Shown one piece after another: positions 12,101 through 24,845 of a stretch of 64,000 bases of DNA. The stretch is from assembly GCA_029931535.1 (NCBI GenBank), contig JAQPZY010001244.1, positions 854,501 to 918,500 on the forward strand. The letters run 5' to 3'. The DNA is from Margaritifera margaritifera (taxonomy: Eukaryota > Mollusca > Bivalvia > Unionida > Margaritiferidae). The translations under genes were made by a program, and so were the position numbers. Below the pieces are notes generated by a model. That model had not been told where the DNA came from and did not search any database. It worked only from the letters and a program-made list of their open reading frames with translations. How positions within the stretch are numbered: position 1 is the first letter of the stretch; each line of letters opens with the position of its first letter.

Positions 12101-15100
12101 AAGAGAGTTGTATATGGCTGTAAAGAGAGTTTTATATGGCTATAAAGAGAGTTGTATATGGTTATATAAAGAGAGTTTTATATGGCTGTAAAGAGAGTTT
12201 TATATGGTTGTAAAGAGAGTTGTATATGGCTATAAAGAGAGTTGTATATGGTTATATAAAGAGAGTTTTATATGGCTGTAAAGAGAGTTTTATATGGCTG
12301 TAAAGAGAGTTGTATATTTCTATAAAGAGAGTTGTATATGGCTATATAAAGATAGTTGTATATGGTTATATAAAGAGAGTTTTATATGGCTATCAAGAGA
12401 GTTGTATATGGTTATATAAAGAGAGTTTTATATGGCTGTAAAGAGAATTTTATATGAATGTAAAGAGAGTTTTATATGACTGTAAAAAGAGTTGTATATG
12501 GTTATATAAAGAGAGTTTTATATGGCTGTAAAGAGAGTTTTATATGGCTGTAAAGAGAGTTGTATATGGTTATATAAAGAGAGTTGTATATGGGTATATA
12601 AAGAGAGTTGTATATGGTTATATAAAGAGAGTTGTATATGGCTGTAAAGAGAGTTGTATATGAATATATAAAGAGAGTTGTATATGGCTGTAAAGAGAGT
12701 TGTATATGGCTGTAAAGAGAGTTGTATATGGATATATAAAGAGAGTTTTATATGGCTGTAAAGAGAGTTTTATATGGCTGTAAAGAGAGTTTTATATGGC
12801 TGTAAAGAGAGTTGTATATGGTTATATAAAGAGAGTTGTATATGGTTATATAAAGAGAGTTGTATATGGCTGTAAAGAGAGTTTTATATGAATATATAAA
12901 GAGAGTTTTCTATGGCTGTAAAGAAAGTTGTATATGGCTATAAAGAGACTTGTATATGGCTATAAAGAGAGTTTTATATGGCTATAAAGAGAGTTGTATA
13001 TGGCTGCAGAAAGAGTTGTGTATGGCTATAAAGAGAGTTGTATATGGCTATAAAGAGAGTTGTATATGGCTATAAAGAGAGTTGTATATGGCTATAAAGA
13101 GAGTTGTATATGGCTGTAAAGAGAGTTGTATATGGCTGTAAAGAGAGTTTTATATGGCTGTAAAGAGAGTTGTATATGGCTGTAAAGAGAGTTTTATATG
13201 GTTATATAAAGAGAGTTTTATATGGCTGTAAAGAGAGTTGTATATGGCTGTAAAGAGAGTTTTATATGGTTATATAAAGAGAGTTTTATATGGCTATAAA
13301 GAGAGTTGTATATGGCTGTAAAGAGAGTTGTATATGGCTGTAAAGAGAGTTTTATATGGTTATATAAAGAGAGTTTTATATGGCTATAAAGAGATTTGTA
13401 TATGGATATATAAAGAGAGTTTTATATGGCTATAAAGAGAGTTGTATATGGCTGTAAAGAGAGTTGTATATGGCTATAAAGAGAGTTTTATATGGCTGTA
13501 AAGAGAGTTTTATATGGTTGTAAAGAGAGTTGTATATGGCTATATAAAGAGAGTTGTATATGGTTATATAAAGAGAGTTTTATATGGCTGTAAAGAGAGT
13601 TTTATATGGTTGTAAAGAGAGTTGCATATGGTTATATAAAGAGAGTTTTATATGGCTATATAAAGATAGTTGTATATGGCTGTAAAGAGAGTTGTATATG
13701 GCTGTAAAGAGAGTTGTATATGGTTATATAAAGAGAGTTTTATATGGCTGTAAAGAGAGTTTTATATGGTTGTAAAGAGAGTTGTATATGGCTATAAAGA
13801 GAGTTGTATATGGTTATATAAAGAGAGTTTTATATGGCTGTAAAGAGAGTTTTATATGGCTGTAAAGAGAGTTGTATATGGCTATAAAGAGAGTTGTATA
13901 TGGCTATATAAAGATAGTTGTATATGGTTATATAAAGAGAGCTTTATATGGCTATAAAGAGAGTTGTATATGGTTATATAAAGAGAGTTTTATATGGCTG
14001 TAAAGAGAATTTTATATGAATGTAAAGAGAGTTTTATATGGCTGTAAAAAGAGTTGTATATGGTTATATAAAGAGAGTTGTATATGGTTATATAAAGAGA
14101 GTTGTATATGGCTGTAAAGAGAGTTGTATATGAATATATAAAGAGAGTTGTATATGGCTGTAAAGAGAGTTGTATATGGCTGTAAAGAGAGTTGTATATG
14201 GATATATAAAGAGAGTTTTATATGGCTGTAAAGAGAGTTTTATATGGCTGTAAAGAGAGTTTTATATGGCTGTAAAGAGAGTTGTATATGGTTATATAAA
14301 GAGAGTTGTATATGGTTATATAAAGAGAGTTGTATATGGCTGTAAAGAGAGTTTTATATGAATATATAAAGAGAGTTTTCTATGGCTGTAAAGAAAGTTG
14401 TATATGGCTATAAAGAGACTTGTATATGGCTGTAAAGAGAGTTTTATATGGCTATAAAGAGAGTTGTATATGGCTGCAGAAAGAGTTGTGTATGGCTATA
14501 AAGAGAGTTGTATATGGCTATAAAGAGAGTTTTATATGGCTATAAAGAGAGTTGTATATGGTTATAAAGAGAGTTGTATATGGATATATAAAAAGACTTG
14601 TATATGGCTGTAAAGAGAGTTGTATATGGCTGTAAAGAGAGTTGTATATGGCTGTAAAGAGAGTTGTATATGACTGTAAAGAGAGTTTTATATGACTATA
14701 CAGAGAGTTGTATATGGCTATAAAGAGAGTTGTATATGGATATATAAAGAGAGTTGTATATGGCTGTAAAGAGAGTTGTATATGGCTGTAAAGAGAGTTT
14801 TATATGGATATAAAGAGAGTTGTATATGGCTGTAAAGAGCGTTGTATATGGATATATAAAGAGAGTTTTATATGGCTGTAAAGAGAGTTTTATATGGCTG
14901 TAAAGAGAGTTGTATATGGTTATATAAAGAGAGTTGTATATCGTTATATAAAAAGAGTTGTATATGGCTGTAAAGAGAGTTGTATATGGATGTATAAAGA
15001 GAGTTGTATATGGATATATAAAGAGAGTTGTATATGGATATATAAAGAGAGTTTTATATGGCTATAAAGAGAGTTGTATATGGCTATAAAGAGAGTTTTA

Positions 15101-15518
15101 TATGGCTGTAAAGAGAGTTGTATATGGCTATAAAGAGAGTTGTATATGGCTGTAAAGAAAGTTGTATATGGCTGTAAAGAGAGTTTTATATGGCTATCAA
15201 GAGAGTTGCATATGGCTATAAAGAGAGTTGTATATTGATATATAGAGAGAGTTGTATATGGTTATATAAAGAGAGTTGTATATGGCTATAAAGAGAGTTG
15301 TATATGGCTGTAAAGAGAGTTGTATGTGGCTGTAGAGAGAGTTGTATAAGGTGGTATAAAGAGATTGTATATGGTTATATAAAGAGAGTTTTTTATGCCT
15401 GTAAAGAGAGTGTTATATGGCTATAAAGAGAGTTGTATATGGTTATATAAAGAGAGTTTTATATGGCTGTAAAGAGAGTTTTATATGGTTATATAAAGAG
15501 AGTTTTATATGGCTGTAA
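9165..15518. repeat. 6.35 kb minisatellite with higher-order structure
   Basis: About 300 tandem copies of a 19-23 bp unit of the type 'tatatggctgtaaagagagt', alternating with a longer variant containing 'ggttatataaag'. Rare variant units recur in the same order, so there is a higher-order repeat. The 'ggctgcagaaagagttgtg' variant lies at about 10446, 11780, 13004 and 14474 (spacings 1334, 1224, 1470). The 'gttgtacatggatata' variant lies at 9481, 10815 and 12039 (spacings 1334, 1224). The ends are abrupt, at 'tatggctgtaacgagag' and 'ggctgtaaagagaacattt'. Identical 61-codon frames at 10638-10823 and 11862-12047 are by-products of the period. Confidence 0.95.
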
Positions 15519-16129
15519 AGAGAACATTTATTGATGCTTTAGAGTTTCATTGTTGTTTTCTAGCAATATTTAATGGGTCAGAGAATTTGTTTATTTGAAT
15601 TCCATGATTCCCTGCTTTGATTTAGTTATACGGTAGTTGTGTTTACATTTCTTGGAGACAAGCATATTAAGTTTATACGGTAGGTCAATCAGTTTGAGCT
15701 GAACTTTGAGAGTTCGTGCTGATCATGCAAGCCAAAGCTTTGAACCTATAGCGTCTTTTTTACATGTGCAAGTATATTGTCCACATCTCCATAAAAGGGG
15801 TATATTGTTTCAGAACGCTAATTCGTACAGACTATGGGTGAGATCATTCATTTTCATTCTTGTATGGAATGTTTTTTATTCTTTTAATTTCCTTGCAAAT
15901 TTTCAGGTTCGTGAGTATGTTCTTTTGTTTTGTATGATACTATAAATAAATAATACCGAATTGAAAATGATGTAAGTATTTCTTTTAGTAAGGATTTTAT
16001 AATCGTAAGATTTGTAGAAGCAAAGGGCGAAAGTCCCAAAGATGCTTTGTGAAAAGAACAATAAGATGTTTATCAGTTTATGGGTCAATCTCTAACAATA
16101 TAAACAATGATAAATTCACAGAAATAATT
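15519..16129. other. No gene seen
   Basis: AT-rich single-copy-looking DNA between the minisatellite and the decayed polymerase. A 79-codon frame at 15706-15945 shows no motif and is not convincing. Confidence 0.5.
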
Positions 16130-18810
16130 ACAAATTGTATAGGTTCCTAAGGTGACAGCACCAAAGACATGGAACAAAAAAGATTTTAGTAAAGATATTT
16201 ATCCTTACGATTACACAGATGCCTTTGAAAGGTTTAATGAAACCAAAGTACCACTAATAAACACATTTTATTCAAACCTCAAAGGATCAGGAATAGGCTG
16301 GGAAGATTACCAGTACTATAGGGATGTCATGAATTGTTTCAAATTAAATTCTATTGGTGACTTGCATGACTACTGCGTATAGAAAGACCCGTAGATGTTA
16401 TTTAACATTTGTGAAGAGTTTGTAAATGTTTGCCTGAATGATTATCAACTAGACCTAGCACATTATTTTATATTAGGATATGTTTCTAATGATTGAGTCT
16501 TGAATTAGAGGAGGAATCAGCATGATATCAATGGATATGCTAACGTACCTGATGAGTATTTTGTAGTGGTATGGAGAATAAGATAAGCCAAGGTCATTCA
16601 TTATATACCTCAACGACAAGAAGTTATATGATTAAGCCATGTGCTAATTAATGCCTGTTAAAACTTTAAATGGACATCAAAACAACAATTACAATTAATG
16701 GAAAAAACTTTCATGTCTTGGAAAGGGGATGAACGTTTTTATGGTATTTAAGAAGAAGACTTAGAAGCACCAGCACATTTACATGGCTATTTTAAGGATT
16801 ATCCTTCAGCACCAGTAAACAAATTCACAAAGAGTCAGATATATCTACATTACAGAAGAAATTCATGGAGGATAAAAGGGTAGAAAACCTTCAGTGCCAA
16901 AATTATTGTGCACGTTAAAAAAAGATATATTTATCAACTATCCCAATTTAAACTTGTATATTCAGTTAGGATTAAAACTGAGAAAGATATCTAGAACAGA
17001 TTCATTTGCTCAAGAGCTATAGCTAAAATCTTACCTTGAATCAAATTAGAAATGCAGCCATTGACTTTGAAAAAGATGTCGTTCAATTGATGAATAATAT
17101 TGTATTTGGTTAACAGATAAAACGTTTTAGAAAGATAACGATGGTGAAAATGTCTTGTTACGACCCTATGGCTCGAACAAACGTAACAAAATGAAAGTGA
17201 AACCAACAATGTTTGTAAAATCAAACAAACAATTTATTTCTAAATAATTCATGTGAATATCAAAATACACTTACATTACCGTGTATTTTAATCCAAATAA
17301 TCCAACAATTATTAGTGTCCTAATCACAAGTCCTGTATATATAGAAACTATAAAATGTTCTAAATGAATGAATGTTCCAAGTTAATGAATGTTCCAAATG
17401 AATCTTCGTAATGAACGAATGTTCTGAAAGAATGATGGTTCTGAATGAATGAGTCTTTAATGTTCCGATAGATGATGGTTCCGAATGAATGAGTCTGTAA
17501 TGTTCCGAAAGAATGATGGTTCCAAATGAATGAGTCTGTAATGTTCCGATGTATCAACGATAATGTCAGATCATCTTTAAGTATTCAGAGGCATCCGAGA
17601 AAGTCCTAAATATAACTCCAGGTAGCTCTGATGAATGGTCCAATAAATAATTCCTTTCGAATTATCTATACAGCATGGCATTACAGCATTATAAGATTCC
17701 AGCATTCTTGCACGACTATTATTTCAAACGATCTGATGATTCCAAAGCTGATCATAAAAAACAGTTCTTTTCAACTCAAGATCTAAAATGGAATGGAAAT
17801 AATTCGTATTTCCAGGTCTTTTATAAAATATGAACATGGCACATTTCACAACAGGAAACGTGTCATATTATGACCCAGAATGCAATACTAAATGCGTCTA
17901 TTTCATGGAATTTTACTGAAGAATGATCAACAGCTCTGACCTTGAACAAAAGGTCAGTAAACATGTTGTTATTTGATTAATAGTACAACTAAACCCAACT
18001 TAAATATGACTCACTATTGGACACAACTTTAAAGTAGAGTCATAGGCCAAAAGTTTAAGCACATTATAGATTCCATATACATAATTCCGTAACATTCTAC
18101 TAACGAAAAGAAATTTCTTAAGCTTCAAAAGGATATTCCATTTGCAAGGAGAACAATCGAGGAACAGAATATGCTATTAGTTAGTTGAAATAAAACAAAA
18201 TTAAAAAAATTACCAAGCCAATTTATGATAGCTTTGCAGTGCAAGAAGTATGTTGCTTATGTACGACTTCGACTACAACATAATACAAAATCAATACGGT
18301 GATAAAAACGAAACATTTAGTGATAGATACAGATCAGTGATGCATTAATGTTCAAACCGATAATTGTTACAATGATATGAAAGCAATATTCTGATTCAGT
18401 TTTATGACACAAAGAGCTACAAAAAGATAATATTTGGTGTTGACTCAGATGATCAAAAACATACCAGGATATTTTAAAGGTGGATTCAATGGTCTACTAA
18501 TACAAGAATTTGTGTGGACTTAAAAAAAAATAACCTATATGCTTTTCGAACTGACACAAATGAAACAAAAATATGCAAGGTTATCCAAAATTCCGTCTCT
18601 AAAAAGAATCTAAAATTGGATATGTGCAAAGATTGCCTATTTAGCCAAACTATGTATCACCAAGAAATGAATTTAATTAGATCCCACCATCACGAGATAT
18701 ACAATATTACCTAAAATAAGGATGATGTGTCACTCTATGATGATAAGAGATATTTAGTGAAGAATATACATAACTTGCCTTTTGATCATTCTTCTATCAC
18801 CTTATAATCA
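16130..18810 (+). pseudogene. Decayed protein-primed-type DNA polymerase B, copy A
   Basis: Relic of a family B polymerase of the Pfam DNA_pol_B_2 type found in Maverick/Polinton-like elements. An intact stretch at 16152-16382 carries the YPYDYTDAFERFNETKVP and DYQYYRDVMNCF..GDLHDY signatures. Further pieces lie in shifting frames: LRGGISMI-like near 16510, HLHGYFKDYPSAPVNK near 16780-16825, a conserved NDFEKD/LMNNxxFG-type block at about 17040-17112, MYDFDYN..QNQYGDK near 18258-18320, and a C-terminal block at 18514-18800 ending in DDKRY..NLPFDH. The 5' part (exonuclease domain) is missing, so the copy is truncated near 16130. Stops, frameshifts and one insertion (17156-18095) break it. It is old and inactive. 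Confidence 0.8.
17156..18095. mobile_element. LTR-like insertion in polymerase copy A
   Basis: The polymerase reading is interrupted by a segment that starts TGTTACG and ends CGTAACA, a short terminal inverted repeat with TG..CA ends. The first several hundred bases ('aacaatttatttct', 'aatgaatgttcc', 'aataattcctttcgaattat') match 30067-30450 inside polymerase copy B, so this is a repeated mobile sequence. A solo LTR or a MITE would both fit. I could not define a clean target-site duplication. Confidence 0.5.
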
Positions 18811-18829
18811 AACTGATATTCCAACCTCA

Positions 18830-20040
18830 ACAAAAGCTTATTTCTTTTATTTAGTTTTAATGGTAACGCCATAGCTTTTCTCGTAAATACAGGTATCACA
18901 TCTGTTTTCCTCAAGCACATTTTCCATAGATATTTTATCTTCGGGGTTATAGACCACTATTAATCTAACATTTTCAAGAAGATTGTTTATACTTTTGCAC
19001 TATCACCCATATATATAGTATTTAATGTCTACCACTGTTTGATTTCTGTCGTACATCTTCAATGTTCGTGCAGTCGTCTGTGAAAAACAAAGTATTACTT
19101 CCCTGGTATGTTCTAATGAGTAATTCTAACCATGTTTCTAATATATCACCAGGTAATACCATTTTTGTTTGTCTCTAAAAAAAATTATGTTTTAAACTTT
19201 ATTGAACATAAAAATAGAATTGAAAATACAATATATTCCGTTTCGACCAAATCTGGTGCAAACTTTTCGTTACACAATTGTTAACACCGCAAATAATTAT
19301 ATTATCTTTTCTCTTAAGAACATTGCTTAATGAGTATGATCTTTAAAAACACTATGTCGGTATCAAAAACTTTACTGGTTTCTCTCGCCGTCGTAAAGGA
19401 GGTATCAGGCTCATTGCTATTTTCTGTGAAATAAATAACTTCTTCCCATGGGTTGTGATTTAATTTATTATATATTTTTCTTTTTTATTATTTCTTATAA
19501 TGTTTTGATCTGAGACATGTCCTTGTTAACCCAAAATTTAACTTTCAATTAACTTTTTACAGTGTCTTGTACAGTGGAAACACACTGCCTTAAAGATGTT
19601 CTATTTTTACCTGGACAACCAAAAATACATATCACACAGTACTTTATAATTTTGATTTAACCTAGATATTCCTTCTTCGGGCAGTCTTTTACTCTCTTGT
19701 AGAAAACAAAGTTAGTTCCATTTCATGCCTGCTTAAAATCTTATTAATTTCTTGAGCAGGCATTTATCTCCAGAATTCAACTATTCCAGCTACGTATATT
19801 TTTATGTTGTAAGCATTTACCTCATTAAATGGTATAGGTATTCTAAAGCCCTCATAAACAGTACTATGTTCTTCAGGACCATTATCAATCTAGTATGTAT
19901 TTTCCCATTTCTATATTTCCAATAACTATTAGGAGAAATATTAAAATTATTACAGATTATGTTAAATTGTTTTAAATCTGTACTATTGTTGGTTGGATTA
20001 AAAACTTTAGATGATATCATTTTACATTCCGACAATAGTT
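18830..20040 (-). pseudogene. Decayed packaging ATPase (A32-like), copy A
   Basis: The reverse strand at 18840-19200 matches 31975-32345 of the second element: the same order of a lysine-rich C-terminus, a 'SMENVxxEN'-like block and an upstream SGRH-type region, with many stops. The wider 19200-20040 piece contains further broken frames, including 19817-20035. Convergent orientation to the polymerase is the same as in the second copy. Identification rests mainly on the better-preserved copy B; residues of the Walker motifs are not readable here. Confidence 0.5.
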
Positions 20041-21034
20041 TTCCTATCTTAAAGTAGATGTGAAACCTATATGTTGATTTTACTAACTCTGGTATTATTT
20101 GATCTGAGAAATGCCAATACGATATTCCTCATCCTGATGTTGCCATACATACTGCCAAATTAATTGATTTGGAAAAACTTTTTCATGTCACACTGTGCTC
20201 TATATCTGTTGATTGTATCATCATTATGAATAATAATTAAAGTGTATGTATCAAAAATGTTTTGTGCCTGTATGAAGTTAATTTGCCATGTTAACATAGA
20301 TAACTTCAGTTAGCCAATATAAAGCGTTAAATTGAGTTGCTGGACAAGGGTACAATATATTGCTTGTTGGGCTGTTTTTAGTTGGATCCTTTTAATTCTA
20401 AGTCCATTATTCATTTATCGAAAGTTTCAAATTTCATTTTATTTTGCAAATATTATAAATTTGAATATATTACATAATGTGTTGTAAGCATTCATAATTA
20501 AATACATCTATAGTATTCGAGTTTATGGATTAATACCCTAATAGTGAAATGATTTTAAATTAAAGTACACTGAACATTATAAAAAGGAAAATTCGTCTCG
20601 AATTTTTTTTTAGCAACAGACGAATAGAGATACACTGAATGTCAGCCTGGTGTAAAATAATAGCCATTTTATTATTTGTGAGCCATGGGCGTGATAAAGC
20701 CACATACAAAGGTTCTCTTCTTTTATGTCGATAGTTATCCTAATTTTCGTGTGTGCCATGGCATACGCTATAAATATGTATACAAAGTTAAGCAGTATTG
20801 GAGGAGGAGTCCAATTATATGTGTCTCTTTGTGCATATACAAATCTTGTGCATATATAAATCTTTAGATTTCGTTTTAGTGTGCCAAGTGTGCAGGTATA
20901 CGGAACGTCATAAAAGATAGGTTGCACAATAAAACAACTAAATCATATCATACACGACTGAACATACCCTGAGGCATCCAACTATGTGACAGTCATCACT
21001 ACTTATTTTTAGATAAGCATAACAATTCACTACA
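20041..21034. other. No gene seen
   Basis: AT-rich DNA. Opposing short frames at 20610-20927 have no motifs. It may include the eroded end of element copy A, but no boundary is visible. Confidence 0.4.
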
Positions 21035-22124
21035 GTACAAAGTATATGTCGGGTCGATAAACCAACAATTTTATAATCAACAGACATAACGCTACAATAT
21101 CATACTGTTTTCATTTTGTTTTACCCTGCTTACAGGCATTCTGAAAAAATAAATGGGTCTCGGCTGCTACTCTCATGGACTCATATATGCACATTATTTT
21201 CACCAGGGGCAATGAACTACGATTATTGTTGCTGATTATCTACGTTAGAATCTTTGTAATTTGTTTTTCTCTTATATCGAAATCAAACCAACAGTTGTTA
21301 AATTTCAAATACCTCACCTTAATTTACAGATTAAGCACTTCAAACCATTATACTCGTTCAGATCATACTTTAAACCATATAGTTATCTCAGAGCTCAATT
21401 TTAAATGTAATGCCTGTCATGTATATAAAATATTAATATGCCTGTATCTCGATCTGGAAACTGTCTAATTGCGTAATTCGGTACAAGGATCTACCATGAA
21501 GTGAAACTGATATGAATCTCAATTAAGACAATCACATCCCTGAAGACATTCACCATCACAAGAACATAGTTTTCATGCTGAATGAACTTGAAAGAGGTAA
21601 GTTAGATAACTGCATCTTGTTGACAATTATGTTGCAATAGTAAATGACTCAAACAATGTGCACAGAACGGGCATTTTAAAGGGAAACAAAGATGATGTCG
21701 TTAATCAGTGTAAACATTTAATTTTTGCCAAAACTTTCCATTCCAAATTTCATGCAAATTAAGTTTTAGAGATACTTAAAATGCTGAAACTTATTGGTAT
21801 ATTTGTCAAACGGTTTCATCATTGCCACATATGTATATGCTACTATTTTGTTTCATATTTCTACATTCTCACAAACGTGTACATTTTTAATTTTGTGTAT
21901 AAATTGGTTGGAGAAGAATACAGATACTTTTTCTGATAGACACAACCTTCCCATCTGCTTAAAATATCTTTAAAGTGTAACAGCTTTGCATTAACTAACA
22001 GAGTAGGTCAACTTCGCTGCAGTTATGAATATCCCTGTATACAGCCTGTTTCACATACAAAACATTGACAATTTATAAATAATTTGATAGAGTAAACAAA
22101 TCTAAAATCTCTTTGATTTATTTT

Positions 22125-22127
22125 CCG
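22125..22127 (+). promoter_or_regulatory. Lost splice acceptor (CAG to CCG)
   Basis: Aligned with 4382-4384 of the intact copy, the sequence reads ttttCCGagttagg instead of ttttCAGagttagg. One base change removes the AG. The next AG lies 2 nt downstream, so splicing might shift rather than fail. Confidence 0.4.
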
Positions 22128-22162
22128 AGTTAGGACTTTGTCCGAGAAAGGCCTGAACAGGA

Positions 22163-24538
22163 ATGTGGATCAAATTGTTGATTATGTTTATAATCTTCAT
22201 GTGTATTGATTGCATAACGAAAAATTCAGCAATATATACCTTACTAACAAAATGTGTTCACTCTAAAATAACTCGAACCGTGCAGTGCCTGTATATGGCA
22301 GAAGTAGCCGACTTTCCATCCATTTTACCTCCTGATACACAGAAGGCCAGTATGACAGGAACTTCTACCTTCCGTTCTTTACCAGACGGATTATTTTCCC
22401 ACCCATCTTGCTCTTATGTTACAGAGCTGTACCTCAGGAAGTTTAAATCAGTGTATGAAATAGGCGAACTTACACTTGACGATCTATTTAATCTTCAGCT
22501 CTTTTCATTTACTAATGGAGACAATTTTAAAAGAATCCACCGAGATGCATTCAACATGACACCCGAGTTAATCATCTTAGATCTCAGCAACAATTATGCT
22601 TTATTATTCAACAGCGTGGAAGATGCTTTCTGAGGAAAACTTTTAAAACTTTCTGGTCTTTCTCTGGCAGGTAGTCAGTCTCGGGCCCCCATAAACAAGC
22701 CTTTTAGACTTGGCGAATTTTTTATTAGCGCTATCGAATCCAAACCTTTAACGCACCTAGACATAAGTAGAACTGACGTCTACGTTACTGAGGACACTAT
22801 AGTACACATTTTATGCCATCTTCGTTTTCTCAATGTATCGGGCACGTCTATTTTGCACTGGGCACGACAAGTTTCACTGAAAACTCCTCTTCCTCTTGAA
22901 TATCTAGACATCAGTGGGACCGACGTATACCTGCCTCCATTTCAATCAAAAATCTCAAAAATACACATGAAACGTGCCAAATCTTTTATAAATTTGAGAG
23001 TGCTATGGCTTACTGGTATTAAATTACCACCATCCTTTCATATGCATCTAGTTGGCTTCAACAATATCAATTTTACTCTGAAAGAAATAGAAATAAGAGG
23101 AACAACTTTTCAGTGGTTGAATCTTACAATTGAGGGACAATATTTTTTTCCACTGAGAAGGGTGGATATCTCTGGTAATAAATTTAAATATATATCACCA
23201 TCAATCTTACATCATTCACCCATGCTAGAAATTCTTCTATTTCGTGGCAATAGGTTACATGTCATGCAATACATAGATGATTTCAGGATTTTATTTATAG
23301 GATCAAAACATTTAAGGCACCTAGATATGAGCAGCAATGACCTTTCATACCTTCCAGCAGACATGTTTCGTCACAATACGAACCTTTTGTATCTCGATGT
23401 ACATGATAACAAGCTGGCATATTTTAATGTTGAATTACGCGGTGCAATTCACTTCAACTATCTGCGATTGGATTCAAATATACTAAAAGAATTGACACAG
23501 ACAACAAGAACAGAACTTGATGATATATCTGCAAGGAAAGGTATATTTCTTACTCCTTATAATTTTACGCATTTTCGATCGGTAACTCCAGTCGTTGATG
23601 CCTTCTTTGGTAATCTTAATGTGACTTATATTCAGAAAGAAATGATAGAATCCTATAGAAACATTGTGAAAAGTGGTGAATCATTGAACAACTCTCAATA
23701 TTTGCCATTGACCGTAAATATTTCCGGCAATCCATTTGAATGTGGGTGTGAATCGCTTGCGTTTGTTGGCTGGATAGCTTCAACAGAATAGCGTTTCATC
23801 GACAAAGAATTCATGTTCTGTTACTTCTTCGGAGCAAAGTTACAGTTTCAGAAAGGTGTCGTTGAACATATCTCTACAGAATGTATGCTAAAGATACGAA
23901 TTGCAATTATATGTTCGTCAATTTTATCCTCTGGAGTTGTTCTATTCACTGCTTTTGTTTTAGGTCGACGTCACCTCAGGAAAAGAAGACTTGCAAAACA
24001 TTTTGATGAGGTTCAGAGAAAATTACGAAATGGTGAAGATTCGGTGCCTATATTGTTTGTGTCTTACAGTAGCCTAGATGCAGAAGTAACTGAGGAGCAC
24101 ATTTTACAAAATTTAAACAACCATTTAAAACAAAGACTTGGCGAGAAGAGGCTGATGATATCGACAGGAAATGCAGATTTTGTGCCATGGGGATTAATAA
24201 TAGTTGAAATGCATCGCTGTATGAAAGAATGTATGGTTGTGGTGCTGGTGGTGTCCAACAAATTTCTCCAGAGTCCATGGTGCAACGAAGAAAGTTTGAT
24301 TGCTAAGAGACTTCAAAAACCAATTGTTATCCTGGCCGAGAATAAAAACGAAATACAAAATTGTTCCCGCTCCGTAAAAGATATTCTCAACACCTACACA
24401 ATGGCCACTTGGTCCGAGGAAAATGGTGAGTTTAAAATCACGCCAAATTGGGGTAAAATTACACAGGGTATATTTGAACTTGTTGTTCAAACGCAATACA
24501 AAGAGGCGAAAGAACAAGATAGGGATCTAATGTACTAA
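22163..24538 (+). pseudogene. Toll-like receptor copy with two nonsense codons
   Basis: Same architecture as the intact receptor over 792 codons: signal peptide, LRRs, LRR cap, transmembrane helix and TIR (FVSYSSLD, GNADFVPW, NWGKI). The frame is continuous apart from a TGA at 22631-22633, where the other copy has AGA, and a TAG at 23789-23791, where the other copy has CTG. No frameshift is seen, so inactivation looks recent or the frame is under constraint. In TIR box 2 the conserved proline-glycine has become PW (PG in the intact copy), which would also hurt signalling. The segment 23250-23425 is far closer to the intact copy than the N-terminal part. Most likely a pseudogene. The downstream frame (23813-24538) alone would encode the transmembrane-TIR part without ectodomain. 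Confidence 0.88.
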
Positions 24539-24845
24539 TTTGGTACATCTTTATTGGTTCTGGAGTTTCTCAATCTGAGGCTGTCTATTGTAACTACGGT
24601 TAGGTCAATAATATTTGCAAGAGGATTATATTCAGACGGCGTGTATTATATCTCGGCGAGCTTTTCTCAGGAGCGAAATTTGTCCCAAGGCTCTAAGTTT
24701 GCAAATATCAATTAGAAGTGGAATAATGTTTAAAAATATGTACAAATATATCGGACTTGTGTCTTCTACATCAAGGGTAAATTTTCTTGATAATGCCGTC
24801 TTTACGGATTATCCCTGCCACTTCCTCGGTCAGCAATACAATCTT

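Larger units (their letters stand above)
21035..24845. repeat. Duplicated block, copy 2 (contains TLR pseudogene)
   Basis: Counterpart of 2690-7135. It shares upstream landmarks (21080-21180, 21605-22060) and downstream landmarks (24600-24840), in the same order and strand. It lacks about 600 bp present upstream of the gene in copy 1, and both (AT)n arrays. Confidence 0.75.

Noticed and set aside
9165..15518. CRISPR-like array
   Set aside because: Units are contiguous variants with no unique spacers, and the context is eukaryotic.
22163..24538. A-to-I RNA editing restoring the TLR stops (TGA and TAG can become TGG)
   Set aside because: Possible in principle, but Trp would replace Arg and Leu of the intact copy and other lesions exist; no evidence for editing in the sequence.
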